A stretch of 52,041 nt of DNA from Sulfurimonas sp. (GTDB taxonomy: Bacteria > Campylobacterota > Campylobacteria > Campylobacterales > Sulfurimonadaceae). The position numbers and the translations under genes are program-made. Shown here in pieces: positions 15,846 to 26,458 of the stretch. Location of the stretch: positions 1-52,041 of the forward strand of contig DAIDMU010000072.1 in assembly GCA_027448805.1 (NCBI GenBank), written 5' to 3'. Under the pieces are notes generated by a model, which was not told the origin of the DNA, ran no database searches, and saw nothing but the letters and a program-made list of their open reading frames with translations. How positions within the stretch are numbered: the first letter of the stretch is position 1; every line of letters begins with the position of its first letter.

Positions 15846-18800
15846 TTAGGCATATTTTGTAAACAGAGATTTTAACAGATCTCTGTTTACCACATTATCT
15901 ATTATTTCATCTACGTGCTCTATATGTTGTGAACTGTTTTTTTGAATAGAGTCATCTACTAAGACGACATGGGATTCAAGTCCGTTGGAGAGGCTCAGTT
16001 TTCTAATGCTTGAAGCTATCTCTTGAACATCTAAATCACTATACTCCTTGTCAAAAAGAACAACTTTGTAAGAGTAGTTATTTATAAGCTCTTGAAAGTC
16101 TATCAAAGAGGATGCTATCTCATAGGTTAAGCCGCCCATTGCTTCTATCACTTTGGTGTACAGTCTTGTTTCAAAAGCGCTTTTTTTAGCAATCAATATA
16201 TCCGCTCTATATTCAGGAGTTGTGTGTTCCTGAGCTTCGGTTAGTTTTTCTACTAGAACATCTTGCGCGCTCATATTTTGTGTCTCATGAGCTTCGGATT
16301 TTGGCATGTCGGCAGCCTCAACTATATAATCAGCCAAGAAGTTATTGAGTACTGATATTATCTCCGCACGTACAAGCGGTTTTGTCGTATATTCATCAAG
16401 CCCTGCAGCCAGGAACTTCTCTCTGTCTCCTTTTAGGGCATTTGCCGTTAGCGCAACGATAGGTGTATGAGGCTGATTGTAGTCATGCTCCCACTCTAAA
16501 ATCTCAGCAGTTGCTTCAACCCCGTCAAGGAACGGCATCTGAATATCCATAAATATAAGATCATAATTTCCGTCTTTTCTCTTTTGAAACGCATCAAGAC
16601 CATTGTTTGCAATAGTTACGGTTAACCCTAAATCCTCAAGCGTTCTTTGGATAAGTTTTTGATTTATTATATTGTCTTCCGCAACCAAGACGTTAGCAAC
16701 AAATTTTGATTTGCTTAAGTCAAACTTTTTACGAGACTGCTTCTTAACAACCTGAGTAGCAGAATTTAATAATACATAGTTCTCTAATGCCAGCTTTATC
16801 TTACTTGAGTGTATAGGTTCATAAAGAATTTTAAATATATCAAAGCCAAGCGAATCTACTCGCTTCATTAAATTTGATTTTGTTAAAACTATAAGTTCCT
16901 GCGGAAGTTTTGCAAATTCACGCAGAGAATCTTCCGTCACATAATCATAATCCACAAACAGAAGATTATAGTTTGCCTCTTTTTGAAGAATCTCTATTTT
17001 GCTTATATCTTTAAATGTCGTATATCCGACCCCAAAATAATCAAGATACTCTCTCAAATATCTGTCCTGTTTTTTAAGTTTTACGGAGTCGCTTAAAATC
17101 AGTGCTTTTAGAGTGTTGAAACTTCCTTGAGAGCTTTCGTTTAGAGTTTCAACTTCTTCAAAATCAATAGTGAAGAAGAAAGTTGTACCCTCTCCAACCT
17201 TACTCTCTAAGTCAAGTTTACCGCCCATAAGCTCAACGAAATTGCTTGAAATTGTAAGTCCAAGTCCAGTACCGCCGTATTTACGCGTAATAGAAGTGTC
17301 GGCTTGAGAAAATGCTTCAAAGATTTTAGATTTTTGCTCGCTCGTAACACCGATACCGCTATCTTGAATCTCAAACTTAACTCTTGTTTTACCTATCTCG
17401 CTAGAATTGACTCTTCTGATATTGACGTTGATTGAACCTGCATTGTTGGTAAATTTGACGGCATTTGAAAGAAGGTTGATAATAACCTCTTTAAGTTTTG
17501 TAGGGTCGCCTTTAAGTGGAAATTCAAGACTTGGGTCGATGAAACAGCCGAGATTAATATGTTTTTCACTAGCACGAACCGCATAAACTTCAACAGCGCT
17601 TTCAAACTCTAATATCGGGTTGAATGCAATATGTTCTATTTCGAGTTTATTACTTTCAATTTTAGAGAGGTCAAGAATGTTGTTGATGATTTCAAGCAGG
17701 TTCTCAGAACTTTTTTCAATAATGTCGACAAATTCACTCTGCTCCTCTTTTAAGCCTGAATCTTTCAAAAGTTCAGTAAATCCGACAATACCGTTTAGCG
17801 GAGTACGTATCTCATGTGACATATTTGCCAAGAACATTGATTTTGCTTCACTCGCCTCTTGGGCAGAGAGTTTATCTCTTTTTGTCTGCTCAATAATCTC
17901 TTCAAGAAGCGCATAAGCCAAGTCCGTACCTTCTGATGTATGGAGGTTTATTTGTCTGCTGCTCGAGTCATAATCCTCAGCAACTTTTCCTAAAACGCTC
18001 TCAAGGTGTTTTATGTTGTTGGTAATCTCTTTTGAGAGGATATAACCAAGAAGCGCAAGAACGATTGCAACGAGCCATACGGATAGGGTTATTATTAGTA
18101 CTTGCAGAGAATTTTTTTGTACATCGCTTGCCCTGTTATTCATGGCATTAAGAAGCAAGTTTTCTGCCTCAGAGATAATGTTGATCTTTTCTGACAACAT
18201 TGTAAACCAAATACCGGAGTCAATCTCATACTCTCCGCTCTCGGCAACTGAAATAATCGCGGTTCTTTCATTGTTTATATCTTGAAATAATTCTATATTC
18301 TCTTCAGTCGTAAACAGTGCGTCCAGTTTAGTTACCAGAGCTTTGTTATGTATCCCCTCATAGTTAATAGCATCAGCTTTACCGATAATAGAAATCCACT
18401 TATTTAAGTCTTCGCTTTCCAATGCTGTTGAACGAGAGATGATATATGCAAGATAACCTCTCTCAATTCCAGAAGCCTCTTTGGCATTAACCATTGAGAT
18501 ATATAGAGAGTAGAGCTCATTAATCTCTTTATCTACCTGATTGTCAGCAATTTGCTCCAGCTGCTTAATGAAAACTTCTTGAACCGCAACATAAACGTTC
18601 ATAAACATTTCATTAAACTCTATTTTATGTTCATCCACAAGCGGTCTAACCGATTTGATTTTAGCCATAGAAGCAATAACGCCGTCTATGTTGGCACAAG
18701 CCAAACACTCTGATTTGTTTTTGCTATCTTTGTGTGTATGGAGTGTTGTATTATTTTGTGAATACTCAAGATATTTGGCTGCCTTTTCATCGACAACTTT

Positions 18801-19052
18801 TCTCTGCTCATTGAGAGATTTTAAAATATTTTCTGTTTTATTGCCGAGATACATTGCGCTCATACCGCGTTCACGGGCAACATTACCTACCACTTCATTA
18901 AGATGCTTGTTTTGATCCAATTTGTCTTGAAGTTCTTGCGCTGCATTAAACGCAACGTAAGAGTTATAAAGATAGTAACTTGTTACCGAAAAGAGAATAA
19001 AAATCGGTAAAAGACTTATTAGCCTTAATCTATTTTTTAATCCAAGTTGCAT
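15846..19052 (-). CDS. Hybrid sensor histidine kinase with N-terminal NIT-like (nitrate/nitrite-sensing type) domain, HisKA, HATPase and several receiver(-like) domains
   Basis: VVGNVARERGMSAMYLG NIT signature; MSHEIRTPLNGIVGFTELL; HATPase NAVKFTN, GTGLGLTIS; receiver VLVAEDNIINQKLIQRTL...LIFMDIQMPFLDG. Confidence 0.92.
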   Translation of the reverse strand: MQLGLKNRLRLISLLPIFILFSVTSYYLYNSYVAFNAAQELQDKLDQNKHLNEVVGNVARERGMSAMYLGNKTENILKSLNEQRKVVDEKAAKYLEYSQNNTTLHTHKDSKNKSECLACANIDGVIASMAKIKSVRPLVDEHKIEFNEMFMNVYVAVQEVFIKQLEQIADNQVDKEINELYSLYISMVNAKEASGIERGYLAYIISRSTALESEDLNKWISIIGKADAINYEGIHNKALVTKLDALFTTEENIELFQDINNERTAIISVAESGEYEIDSGIWFTMLSEKINIISEAENLLLNAMNNRASDVQKNSLQVLIITLSVWLVAIVLALLGYILSKEITNNIKHLESVLGKVAEDYDSSSRQINLHTSEGTDLAYALLEEIIEQTKRDKLSAQEASEAKSMFLANMSHEIRTPLNGIVGFTELLKDSGLKEEQSEFVDIIEKSSENLLEIINNILDLSKIESNKLEIEHIAFNPILEFESAVEVYAVRASEKHINLGCFIDPSLEFPLKGDPTKLKEVIINLLSNAVKFTNNAGSINVNIRRVNSSEIGKTRVKFEIQDSGIGVTSEQKSKIFEAFSQADTSITRKYGGTGLGLTISSNFVELMGGKLDLESKVGEGTTFFFTIDFEEVETLNESSQGSFNTLKALILSDSVKLKKQDRYLREYLDYFGVGYTTFKDISKIEILQKEANYNLLFVDYDYVTEDSLREFAKLPQELIVLTKSNLMKRVDSLGFDIFKILYEPIHSSKIKLALENYVLLNSATQVVKKQSRKKFDLSKSKFVANVLVAEDNIINQKLIQRTLEDLGLTVTIANNGLDAFQKRKDGNYDLIFMDIQMPFLDGVEATAEILEWEHDYNQPHTPIVALTANALKGDREKFLAAGLDEYTTKPLVRAEIISVLNNFLADYIVEAADMPKSEAHETQNMSAQDVLVEKLTEAQEHTTPEYRADILIAKKSAFETRLYTKVIEAMGGLTYEIASSLIDFQELINNYSYKVVLFDKEYSDLDVQEIASSIRKLSLSNGLESHVVLVDDSIQKNSSQHIEHVDEIIDNVVNRDLLKSLFTKYA

Positions 19053-20647
19053 TATTTACCCTCTGTTTTTGAGATTAAATCTAGTTTTGAGAGAACACTT
19101 TTTACAAAAGCTTTAGCACTATTTGCATCAGTTGAGTTGATAATAGCTTCTAGTGAGCTGTCAAAATCGTGAATCCTCATGTTTTCACTCATCACTTTTA
19201 GTTTTATAGCGGCACTCTTGCATGCATATAAATCATTTTTTTCAATAGAGCTGCTCATTGACTTTGAGAGATCTTTCGTTTCACTCAAGTAATCTTCAAA
19301 CAGTTCATTAAAACTATCTATGTCCAAGCCAATATCATGTGCTATCTTTTTTTTGTCATAATGGAGAACGGTCTCTTGAACCTCTTCGATTTTATCTTGA
19401 ATAACGCTTTTTGGCTCCTCTAAAGCAGGCAAATCTTCATCAACCATCATAGCTTCATCTATCTCTGCAATAGGTTTTTGCTTTAAAAAATCATCATCCG
19501 CCAGTTCCGGCATATCTATGGAGTCAGGAACTTGCGAATCATCAATCTCTATAGTTGAGAAATCTTTTGGTTTATCAGTTTTTTTAGCAGGTGAAAAGCT
19601 GTCGTCTTTAAATGATAAAACAAAATCCTCTTCAACTTCTTTAGGCTTTTCTACGGGAGCCAAAGGCTCAGGTGGCGTGTTTTCTTTGTTGTCCAATTTA
19701 TTTATGATTCTATACAGCCTATTTAGATTTGCCATAATTTCATCGTCATTGTTTGATGAGTTGATTATCGTTAAGGCGTCCAGCGCATCTTCAATTCTAA
19801 GATTCGCGGCAACACCTTTGAGTTTGTGAGACTGTATTTTTAGATTATCACTGTTTCCTATTTTTGCCGATTCGTAAAGGTCATTTTTAAAACTGTTTGC
19901 CTGCGCAATAAAGTCCTGTATAAACTCTTCTACCAAATCTATCGGCAAGCCAAGGTCTTCAGATGCAACATGCGGGTCATATATGTAATCTGCAAAAGAG
20001 TCCTCTTCTTTATGTTCTTCTTTTTTTTCAATAACTTGTTTTTTCAGAGGCTCTTTAACAACAGGTTTTTCTTTTTCAACAACCGGCTCTGCTACAATTT
20101 CTCTCTTTTCTTCTTCAATCTCTATATCAAGAGGTTTGCCAACATCAAAGGCAAATTCGTGGGCATCTTCCTCATAAATGTCTTTAACAATATTTGGATT
20201 TAGGCGCTCATGCGTGACATCACTTTTTGGAGCGGCTTTTGGGGGAGTTATAGGCTCTTTAACCGCTTCATCCTGTTTCTGCGCCACACTGATAGCTATT
20301 TTTTCATTTTGCGCTTGTGATAAAGCTTTAATATTTGGCAACTCTATGATGTAGGCTTTCTGGGTAGGGCTATCGACCAAATAGATTGTTCTGATATCGA
20401 TGGTTGTCGAGTAGCTCTTGCCTTTAACATTAATAATCGCTTTGGAATCTACACCGCTGTCGCTGCAGGTAATATAATCAATCCAGTGAACATGTTTAAA
20501 ATTATGAATGTAACCCGGTGATTTTACAAACAAATCGGCAAAATCTGCTACTTCAGCGCGTAAATCTGCGAGACTTGAGAAGCCAAGAGTTTTTAAATCA
20601 CTCTCATCAATTCCTAAAAACTCTTTTTTATGATTATAGATTAACAT
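19052..20647 (-). CDS. Hpt domain-containing phosphotransfer protein (two Hpt-like modules)
   Basis: KIQSHKLKGVAANLRIEDALDAL Hpt motif plus a second Hpt-like segment ACKSAAIKLKVMSENMRIHDFDSSLEAI; TAATG overlap with the kinase gene. Confidence 0.85.
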   Translation of the reverse strand: MLIYNHKKEFLGIDESDLKTLGFSSLADLRAEVADFADLFVKSPGYIHNFKHVHWIDYITCSDSGVDSKAIINVKGKSYSTTIDIRTIYLVDSPTQKAYIIELPNIKALSQAQNEKIAISVAQKQDEAVKEPITPPKAAPKSDVTHERLNPNIVKDIYEEDAHEFAFDVGKPLDIEIEEEKREIVAEPVVEKEKPVVKEPLKKQVIEKKEEHKEEDSFADYIYDPHVASEDLGLPIDLVEEFIQDFIAQANSFKNDLYESAKIGNSDNLKIQSHKLKGVAANLRIEDALDALTIINSSNNDDEIMANLNRLYRIINKLDNKENTPPEPLAPVEKPKEVEEDFVLSFKDDSFSPAKKTDKPKDFSTIEIDDSQVPDSIDMPELADDDFLKQKPIAEIDEAMMVDEDLPALEEPKSVIQDKIEEVQETVLHYDKKKIAHDIGLDIDSFNELFEDYLSETKDLSKSMSSSIEKNDLYACKSAAIKLKVMSENMRIHDFDSSLEAIINSTDANSAKAFVKSVLSKLDLISKTEGK

Positions 20648-20660
20648 GTGAACCCTTTAC

Positions 20661-21065
20661 TTAATTATTAGTGTTTTGATGAGATTTTTCATTCTCTTGG
20701 ATGTTTTTTCTAGGAGAAGGCTTGCTTACGGAGATATATCCTGTTGTTTGCCCTTTTTTGTCTAGTATCGGAGCAATTTCTATATCAGTCCAGTAGTAAC
20801 GGCCGTCTTTACGCAGATTTTTAAGCATGCCGTTGTAGACTTGGCCGCTGCTTAGAGTTTTCCACATCTTTTCATATACGGCTTGGTCAACGTCTGGATG
20901 TTTTATTATGCTGTGGCTGGTGTTGATAAGCTCATCAATCGTATAACCTGATATTTCACAAAATTTTCTATTGACAAAAGTTATGTTACCCTTCAAATCT
21001 GTTTGACTAATAGCTACTTTGCCTTCAAAAACATACTCTTCATTTTTCGGTACAACTTTGTTCAT
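20661..21065 (-). CDS. PAS domain protein (Aer/CetB-like)
   Basis: ISQTDLKGNITFVNRKFCEISGYTIDELINTSHSIIKHPD...DGRYYWTDIEIAPILD. Confidence 0.9.
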   Translation of the reverse strand: MNKVVPKNEEYVFEGKVAISQTDLKGNITFVNRKFCEISGYTIDELINTSHSIIKHPDVDQAVYEKMWKTLSSGQVYNGMLKNLRKDGRYYWTDIEIAPILDKKGQTTGYISVSKPSPRKNIQENEKSHQNTNN

Positions 21066-21136
21066 AGAAACCTCTGTGTAATATAGTTAACGTCATAAAC
21101 TCGACTAAATATATCATTAATAGTTTAAAAAAAAAC

Positions 21137-22939
21137 TTATATATAAATATTTTTTATTATTTTTGCATCTTTTAGGTTTAAAATAGAACTTATTTCTTCA
21201 ACGCTTGATTTTTTTAGTGCATCAAACGTGCCAAAGTGTTTTAGTAACTTTACAATCTTTGCTTGAGATATCCCTTTGAGCGTCAAAAGCTTACTCTCTT
21301 GGTCAAGTTTTAGTTTGGTTTTTTTGTGAAAGCCTATGGCGCATCTGTGGGCTTCATCCCTTAGTTTCTGTACCCATTGGAGTTTTTTATCGCTCTCTTG
21401 GAGTTTAAAAGCGCTCTCTTTTGTGTGGATGATATCTTTTGCTTTTCCTTTGGCACGGTGGGCTTTTGCGTCAATTTTTTCTTTCGATATAGCTATAACA
21501 TCTAAAAAAATTCCCTCTGACTCCAAAATTTCAAGAGCAAGATTTAAAAGTGTGCTTCCGCCGTCTAAAATCCATAAATCAGGCGGAGAGTTTTTAGAAA
21601 AACTCTCCGCTCTTCTTGTAAGAAGCTCTCTCATTTGAGAGTACTCGTCTCTTGCATTTAGATGGTAGATACGATAGTTTTTTTTATCAAATTTGCCATC
21701 CTCATAGACCGCCATTGCTCCGACGGTTGCCACTCCAGACATATGTGAGTTGTCAAAAATTTCTACACGATTAGGAGTTTTTTGCAGTGAAAAAAGTTCC
21801 TTTATTTCATCTATTATTTCGATATCACTTTGTTTATGCTCTTTTTTTAGAAGCTCGGAGGCGTTGATGAGAGCCAAATCTATAAGCTGTTTTTTATTTC
21901 CGGTTTTTGGCACTCTTATATGTGCTTTTTTTTCAAAAAGTGTCGTGAGGTAGCTCTCTATAATATCTCTGCCTTCAAACTCTGAGGCTACTAAGATTGG
22001 TGCTATAATTGGAGGTTTGCCGCTAGAGTAGAACTCCATTATTACCCTTTGGTATATCTCATCTTCATCATACCCTTCGTGAAGCTGAATATAGTCGTAA
22101 GTAGAGGAGATTATTTTGCCCTCTCGCATAAACATTCTGACAACAACTGCTCTGTTTGGTGTGTTTTGTACCACAAAAATGTCATAATTTTCATTGCTTG
22201 CAAAATCTATCTCGCTCTTAATCTCTGAACGGCCTATTCTTTCGCATCTGTCTCTTATCTCGCTTGCCTCTTCAAAACGGAGGTTCTCGGCATAAAAGAG
22301 CATCTTCTCTTCTAGTCTTTTTATCAATATTTTTTTGTTTTGAATCAACTCTTTTGCCGTGTCAAGCTCTTTTTTGTAGGTCTCCTCTGAAACTTCCAGC
22401 TCACATGGACCCAGACACTTTCCTATCTGATAGTAGAGGCAGAGTTTTTTTGATTTTAGAGGCCCTTTTTTTTGAACAAGCCTGCATATCTCATAGACAG
22501 AGTCCAAAATATCTCGAGCACCCACGGAATATGGACCATAGTATTTAATATTTGGAGATTTTATAATTTTTCTAGTTATCTCAAACCTTGGGTAACTCCG
22601 CGAGTTGTCTATGTAGATGTATGGATATGTCTTATCGTCGCGAAGCAAAATATTGTACTTTGGAGTAAGCTGTTTTATAAGTGAATTTTCAAGTATTAGC
22701 GCATCGTGTTCTGAATTTACGACTATGTAGTTCATAGAGAGCGTCTCAGAAATCATCTTTGTAATTCTGCTTGAGAGATTTGGGTTAGGTTTTAGCTCCG
22801 GAGTGAAGTTAAAATAGCTCTTTACCCTTTTTGCCAGACTCTTCGCTTTTCCAATGTAGAGCAGATGTCCGTTTTTATCGAAATATTGGTATATTCCGGC
22901 AGAATTCGGCAGCTGTTTTATAGTCTCTTCAAGATTCAT
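21137..22939 (-). CDS. uvrC: Excinuclease ABC subunit C
   Basis: [39 protein letters not shown] domain; [25 protein letters not shown]. Confidence 0.95.
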   Translation of the reverse strand: MNLEETIKQLPNSAGIYQYFDKNGHLLYIGKAKSLAKRVKSYFNFTPELKPNPNLSSRITKMISETLSMNYIVVNSEHDALILENSLIKQLTPKYNILLRDDKTYPYIYIDNSRSYPRFEITRKIIKSPNIKYYGPYSVGARDILDSVYEICRLVQKKGPLKSKKLCLYYQIGKCLGPCELEVSEETYKKELDTAKELIQNKKILIKRLEEKMLFYAENLRFEEASEIRDRCERIGRSEIKSEIDFASNENYDIFVVQNTPNRAVVVRMFMREGKIISSTYDYIQLHEGYDEDEIYQRVIMEFYSSGKPPIIAPILVASEFEGRDIIESYLTTLFEKKAHIRVPKTGNKKQLIDLALINASELLKKEHKQSDIEIIDEIKELFSLQKTPNRVEIFDNSHMSGVATVGAMAVYEDGKFDKKNYRIYHLNARDEYSQMRELLTRRAESFSKNSPPDLWILDGGSTLLNLALEILESEGIFLDVIAISKEKIDAKAHRAKGKAKDIIHTKESAFKLQESDKKLQWVQKLRDEAHRCAIGFHKKTKLKLDQESKLLTLKGISQAKIVKLLKHFGTFDALKKSSVEEISSILNLKDAKIIKNIYI

Positions 22940-23387
22940 GATTGTTAGTTTCTTTTATAATTTTTTGGATGCTTCTGACTAATGAATTTAATTTCTCGTC
23001 TTCTATATTTACCTCAAAATTACCGGTTGAACGCTCTTTGTAGATTTGTTTCACCTCTTTGAAATTTTCTTGACTCTTTTTTGGGGTATGTGTCACAAAA
23101 GCTTTTATATCATCAAAGATACTCTCTTTGCACTCTTTGCACTCCTCGGGCATATAAAACTTTAAAGCACTTTTAATGCTTTGTATATTATTATCAAACT
23201 CTTGTTTCCCAACGGGATGATTAAATACAAAAAATAGGGTTCTGTTTTTTATGTAGGCAAAGTTGATCATTTTTTGTACAGGTGCAGTGAACATAGATTG
23301 TACTATTTTAATACACTTGTAATAAGATAGTTTAGAGAATTGAGGTCTACTTTGAATAGAGTTTATAATTTGAGCAGCGTTTTTCAT
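22929..23387 (-). CDS. DUF721 (DciA-like) family protein
   Basis: Small basic protein with DUF721-like N-terminal half ([24 protein letters not shown]), overlaps uvrC start. Confidence 0.6.
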   Translation of the reverse strand: MKNAAQIINSIQSRPQFSKLSYYKCIKIVQSMFTAPVQKMINFAYIKNRTLFFVFNHPVGKQEFDNNIQSIKSALKFYMPEECKECKESIFDDIKAFVTHTPKKSQENFKEVKQIYKERSTGNFEVNIEDEKLNSLVRSIQKIIKETNNHES

Positions 23388-23546
23388 TTAGTAATTATAG
23401 CAATGTTTTTGTTAAGTTTGAGTGGATGTGGATACAGGGCAGATCCATATTATTTAGAGAATGCGCCACAGGGTGATAATAATATAAAATTTATTATCAA
23501 AAAGCCAAGCAGTGATAATAATGAAAGCGATAATGTAAATAGATGA
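23340..23546 (+). CDS. Small lipoprotein, LptM(YifL)-like
   Basis: Signal plus lipobox LLSLSGCGYRADPYYLENAPQ; ends by ATGA overlap with nadB; 5' end overlaps the divergent DUF721 gene, exact start uncertain. Confidence 0.6.
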   Translation: MRSTLNRVYNLSSVFHLVIIAMFLLSLSGCGYRADPYYLENAPQGDNNIKFIIKKPSSDNNESDNVNR

Positions 23547-24994
23547 AATATGATGTGATAATAGTAGGTGCGGGCGTAGCAGGTCTTTATGCCGCAATGC
23601 ATCTGCCGCGTGATAAAAAAGTTCTTCTTATAAACAAAAGAGAAACTTTCAAATGCAATAGCTTTTATGCCCAAGGCGGTATAGCTCTAGCCATTGATAA
23701 AGAGGATATTCCGCTGCATATAAAGGATACGCTTGATGCAGGAGCAGGTCTTTGTGATGAAGAGGCTGTAAAAGTTCTGAGCGAGAGTTCAAGAGGTATT
23801 ATTGATGATTTAATAGCGCGCGGATTTGAGTTTGACAAAGACAGAGAGGGGAAATTGCTCTATACAAAGGAGGCGGCCCACTCGAAAGAGCGCATACTTC
23901 ATGCGGGCGGAGATGCAACCGGCAGATACATGCACTACTTTTTGCTGGAGCAAAATCCACATCCTATGCTGACGGATGCCAGAGTCGTGGATTTGCTTAT
24001 AAAAGATGGTGAATGCTACGGCGTGACGGTGCTAGACCATAGAGAGAGCAGAAATATATATGCAGACAATGTAATAATTGCCAGCGGCGGGGTAGGCTCA
24101 CTATATGAGTATCACACAAATGCGCCGTGTATCAGCGCCGATATGCAGGGTCTTTGTGTTTTAAAAGGAATAGAGCTCGCAGACATGGAGATGATGCAGT
24201 TTCACCCGACCGTTTATGTTGATAACAACTCTGCTCAAAAGCTGCTCTTAACAGAGGCATTAAGAGGCGAGGGTGCTACCGTTGAGGATGAAAAGGGAAG
24301 AAGATTTCTGTTTGATTATGATGAGAGAGGCGAGCTTGCTTCAAGAGATATTGTCAGCAAAGCGATATATGATCATAATAAAAAAACGGGAATGCAGACA
24401 TACCTCTCATTTAAAAATTTTGACCATGTCTATTTTACAAAAAGATTTCCAAACTTATATAAAAATTTACAGCTTTTAGGGTTTGATGTGCCAAAGCAGA
24501 GAGTTCCGATATCTCCGGCTTTTCACTATGCAATAGGCGGGATAAAAACGGATATAAACGGTGCCGTGCCGAGTGTTAAATCTCTTTATGCCGTGGGCGA
24601 GGTTGCATCTACGAAAGTTCACGGTGCAAACAGACTTGCTTCAAACTCTCTTCTAGAGGGTCTTGTATTTGGGAAAAGGGCAGTCGAGGATATTTTAAAG
24701 AAAAAGAGTGCTAAAAAAGAGATAAAATTTGAAGTAAGCGATGAGGTAATGAGCCTTAAAGAGGATAAGGAGAAGAAGAATCTTCTTAGAAAAATCATGT
24801 GGGAAAATGTCTCAATAGTCAGAACGAAAAAAGGTCTAAGCAGTGCGCTTAGTCAAATAAATACTCTTTTAAATGAAAAAATCGGCAAACTTCTTAAATT
24901 TCGTCTGCTTACCGCAAAAGAGATTGTGAATGCGGCATTAGCCAGAGATGAGTCAATAGGTGTGCATTTTATAGAAAAGTGTGATAATGATTAA
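23543..24994 (+). CDS. nadB: L-aspartate oxidase
   Basis: DVIIVGAGVAGLYAAMHL FAD motif; NSFYAQGGIALAI; HPTVY; GANRLASNSLLEGLVFG. Confidence 0.93.
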   Translation: MKYDVIIVGAGVAGLYAAMHLPRDKKVLLINKRETFKCNSFYAQGGIALAIDKEDIPLHIKDTLDAGAGLCDEEAVKVLSESSRGIIDDLIARGFEFDKDREGKLLYTKEAAHSKERILHAGGDATGRYMHYFLLEQNPHPMLTDARVVDLLIKDGECYGVTVLDHRESRNIYADNVIIASGGVGSLYEYHTNAPCISADMQGLCVLKGIELADMEMMQFHPTVYVDNNSAQKLLLTEALRGEGATVEDEKGRRFLFDYDERGELASRDIVSKAIYDHNKKTGMQTYLSFKNFDHVYFTKRFPNLYKNLQLLGFDVPKQRVPISPAFHYAIGGIKTDINGAVPSVKSLYAVGEVASTKVHGANRLASNSLLEGLVFGKRAVEDILKKKSAKKEIKFEVSDEVMSLKEDKEKKNLLRKIMWENVSIVRTKKGLSSALSQINTLLNEKIGKLLKFRLLTAKEIVNAALARDESIGVHFIEKCDND

Positions 24995-26369
24995 ATTATT
25001 AATTATTATGCTCAGTTTTAGTTTTGTGTTCGCAAATTCAGGAAATGTCGCTGGTACCATCCCTGATTTAACATTTACATGGGTTGGTTTTGCTTCTCTT
25101 GTTGTATTTGTGGTTGCGTACTATTTTGTAGCAACTGAAGAAAAATATCATATTGATAAAGCTAAGCCGGCACTGCTAGCAGGTACTTTCATGTTTATCA
25201 TCATAGCGGTATTCTACATGTTAAATGAACTTGATATGAATCTTGTTAACACTCAAGTAAAGCATTTGATACTTGAAATAGCCGAGATCTTTTTCTTCCT
25301 ATTTGTTGCGATGACCTATATTGAAACATTAATTCATATGAATGTTTTTGAGAAGTTGAAATATAACCTTGTCTCAAAGGGTTATACGTATAGAAAACTT
25401 TTTTGGCTTACAGGTTTCTTGGCATTCTTTATCTCGCCGGTTGCCGACAACTTGACAACAGCGCTTATTCTCTCAACCGTATTAATTACAATTGAGCGTG
25501 AAAAGGCATTGTTTTTAGTCCCCGGTGCCATTAATATAGTTGTTGCGGCAAATGCGGGCGGTGCATGGAGTCCGTTTGGGGATATCACTACGCTTATGGC
25601 TTGGACATCGGGCAAAGGGCAGTTTGCAGACTTCCTGTTTCTGTTTCCCGCTGCAATCGGCGGATATCTGATAACCGCATATCTGCTAAGCAGATTTGTG
25701 CCTGAAACTCAGCCAAATTTTGACGTTACGACAGAGAAAGTCCCTGAGCTGATGCAAGGAGCCAACAGAGTTGTTGCGCTTGGAGTAATAACGATTCTCT
25801 CGGCAGTGCTCTTCCATCAGTTTTTGCATCTTCCGGCTATGTGGGGTATGATGTTTGGTTTGGCGCTTCTAAAAATATATCAATACAGATTGAAGAAAAA
25901 GTATAACTCAAAGCTCAATATATTTGAATCTATGAGCAAAATAGAGAACAATACGCTTCTCTTTTTCTTCGGTATTTTGGCTGCAGTCGGAGCGCTCTAT
26001 TTTGTAGGATGGCTAGGGTTTGCTGCCGTTGTTTATGACCCGTCAGTTTTGGGACCTACTTGGGCAAATATAGGCGTCGGTTTCCTCTCTGCTATCGTTG
26101 ATAACGTTCCTGTTATGTCTGCGATTTTGAAAGCAAATCCTGACATGGGAGTTGATCAGTGGATGCTCGTTACCATGACCGCGGGAGTAGGCGGCTCGTT
26201 AATCTCGTTTGGTTCTGCTGCTGGAGTAGGCGTAATGGGCAAACTTCCTGGAATTTACACATTCAGCTCACATATGAAATACGCATGGACTATTTTTATA
26301 GGTTATGTTGCATCTGTTGCTATTTGGTATGTGCAGTATCAGGTATTAGGTCTATATATTAAACATTAA
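24987..26369 (+). CDS. nhaD: Sodium:proton antiporter NhaD
   Basis: Multi-pass ArsB/NhaD-type permease; SPVADNLTTALILSTVLI, NAGGAWSPFGDITTLMAW, AIVDNVPVMSAIL. Confidence 0.9.
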   Translation: MIKLLIIMLSFSFVFANSGNVAGTIPDLTFTWVGFASLVVFVVAYYFVATEEKYHIDKAKPALLAGTFMFIIIAVFYMLNELDMNLVNTQVKHLILEIAEIFFFLFVAMTYIETLIHMNVFEKLKYNLVSKGYTYRKLFWLTGFLAFFISPVADNLTTALILSTVLITIEREKALFLVPGAINIVVAANAGGAWSPFGDITTLMAWTSGKGQFADFLFLFPAAIGGYLITAYLLSRFVPETQPNFDVTTEKVPELMQGANRVVALGVITILSAVLFHQFLHLPAMWGMMFGLALLKIYQYRLKKKYNSKLNIFESMSKIENNTLLFFFGILAAVGALYFVGWLGFAAVVYDPSVLGPTWANIGVGFLSAIVDNVPVMSAILKANPDMGVDQWMLVTMTAGVGGSLISFGSAAGVGVMGKLPGIYTFSSHMKYAWTIFIGYVASVAIWYVQYQVLGLYIKH

Positions 26370-26458
26370 TCTTAATTATTGTATCCTTTCATCATCGAAG
26401 GGGTGCGCCCTCTTAAAGCCATTTTTGGCACTTCAAAACACTCTTAAAAAGGTATCAT

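Noticed and set aside
26370-26458. Possible riboswitch upstream of guaA
   Set aside because: Only 4-5 bp weak stems; no match to a purine riboswitch core.
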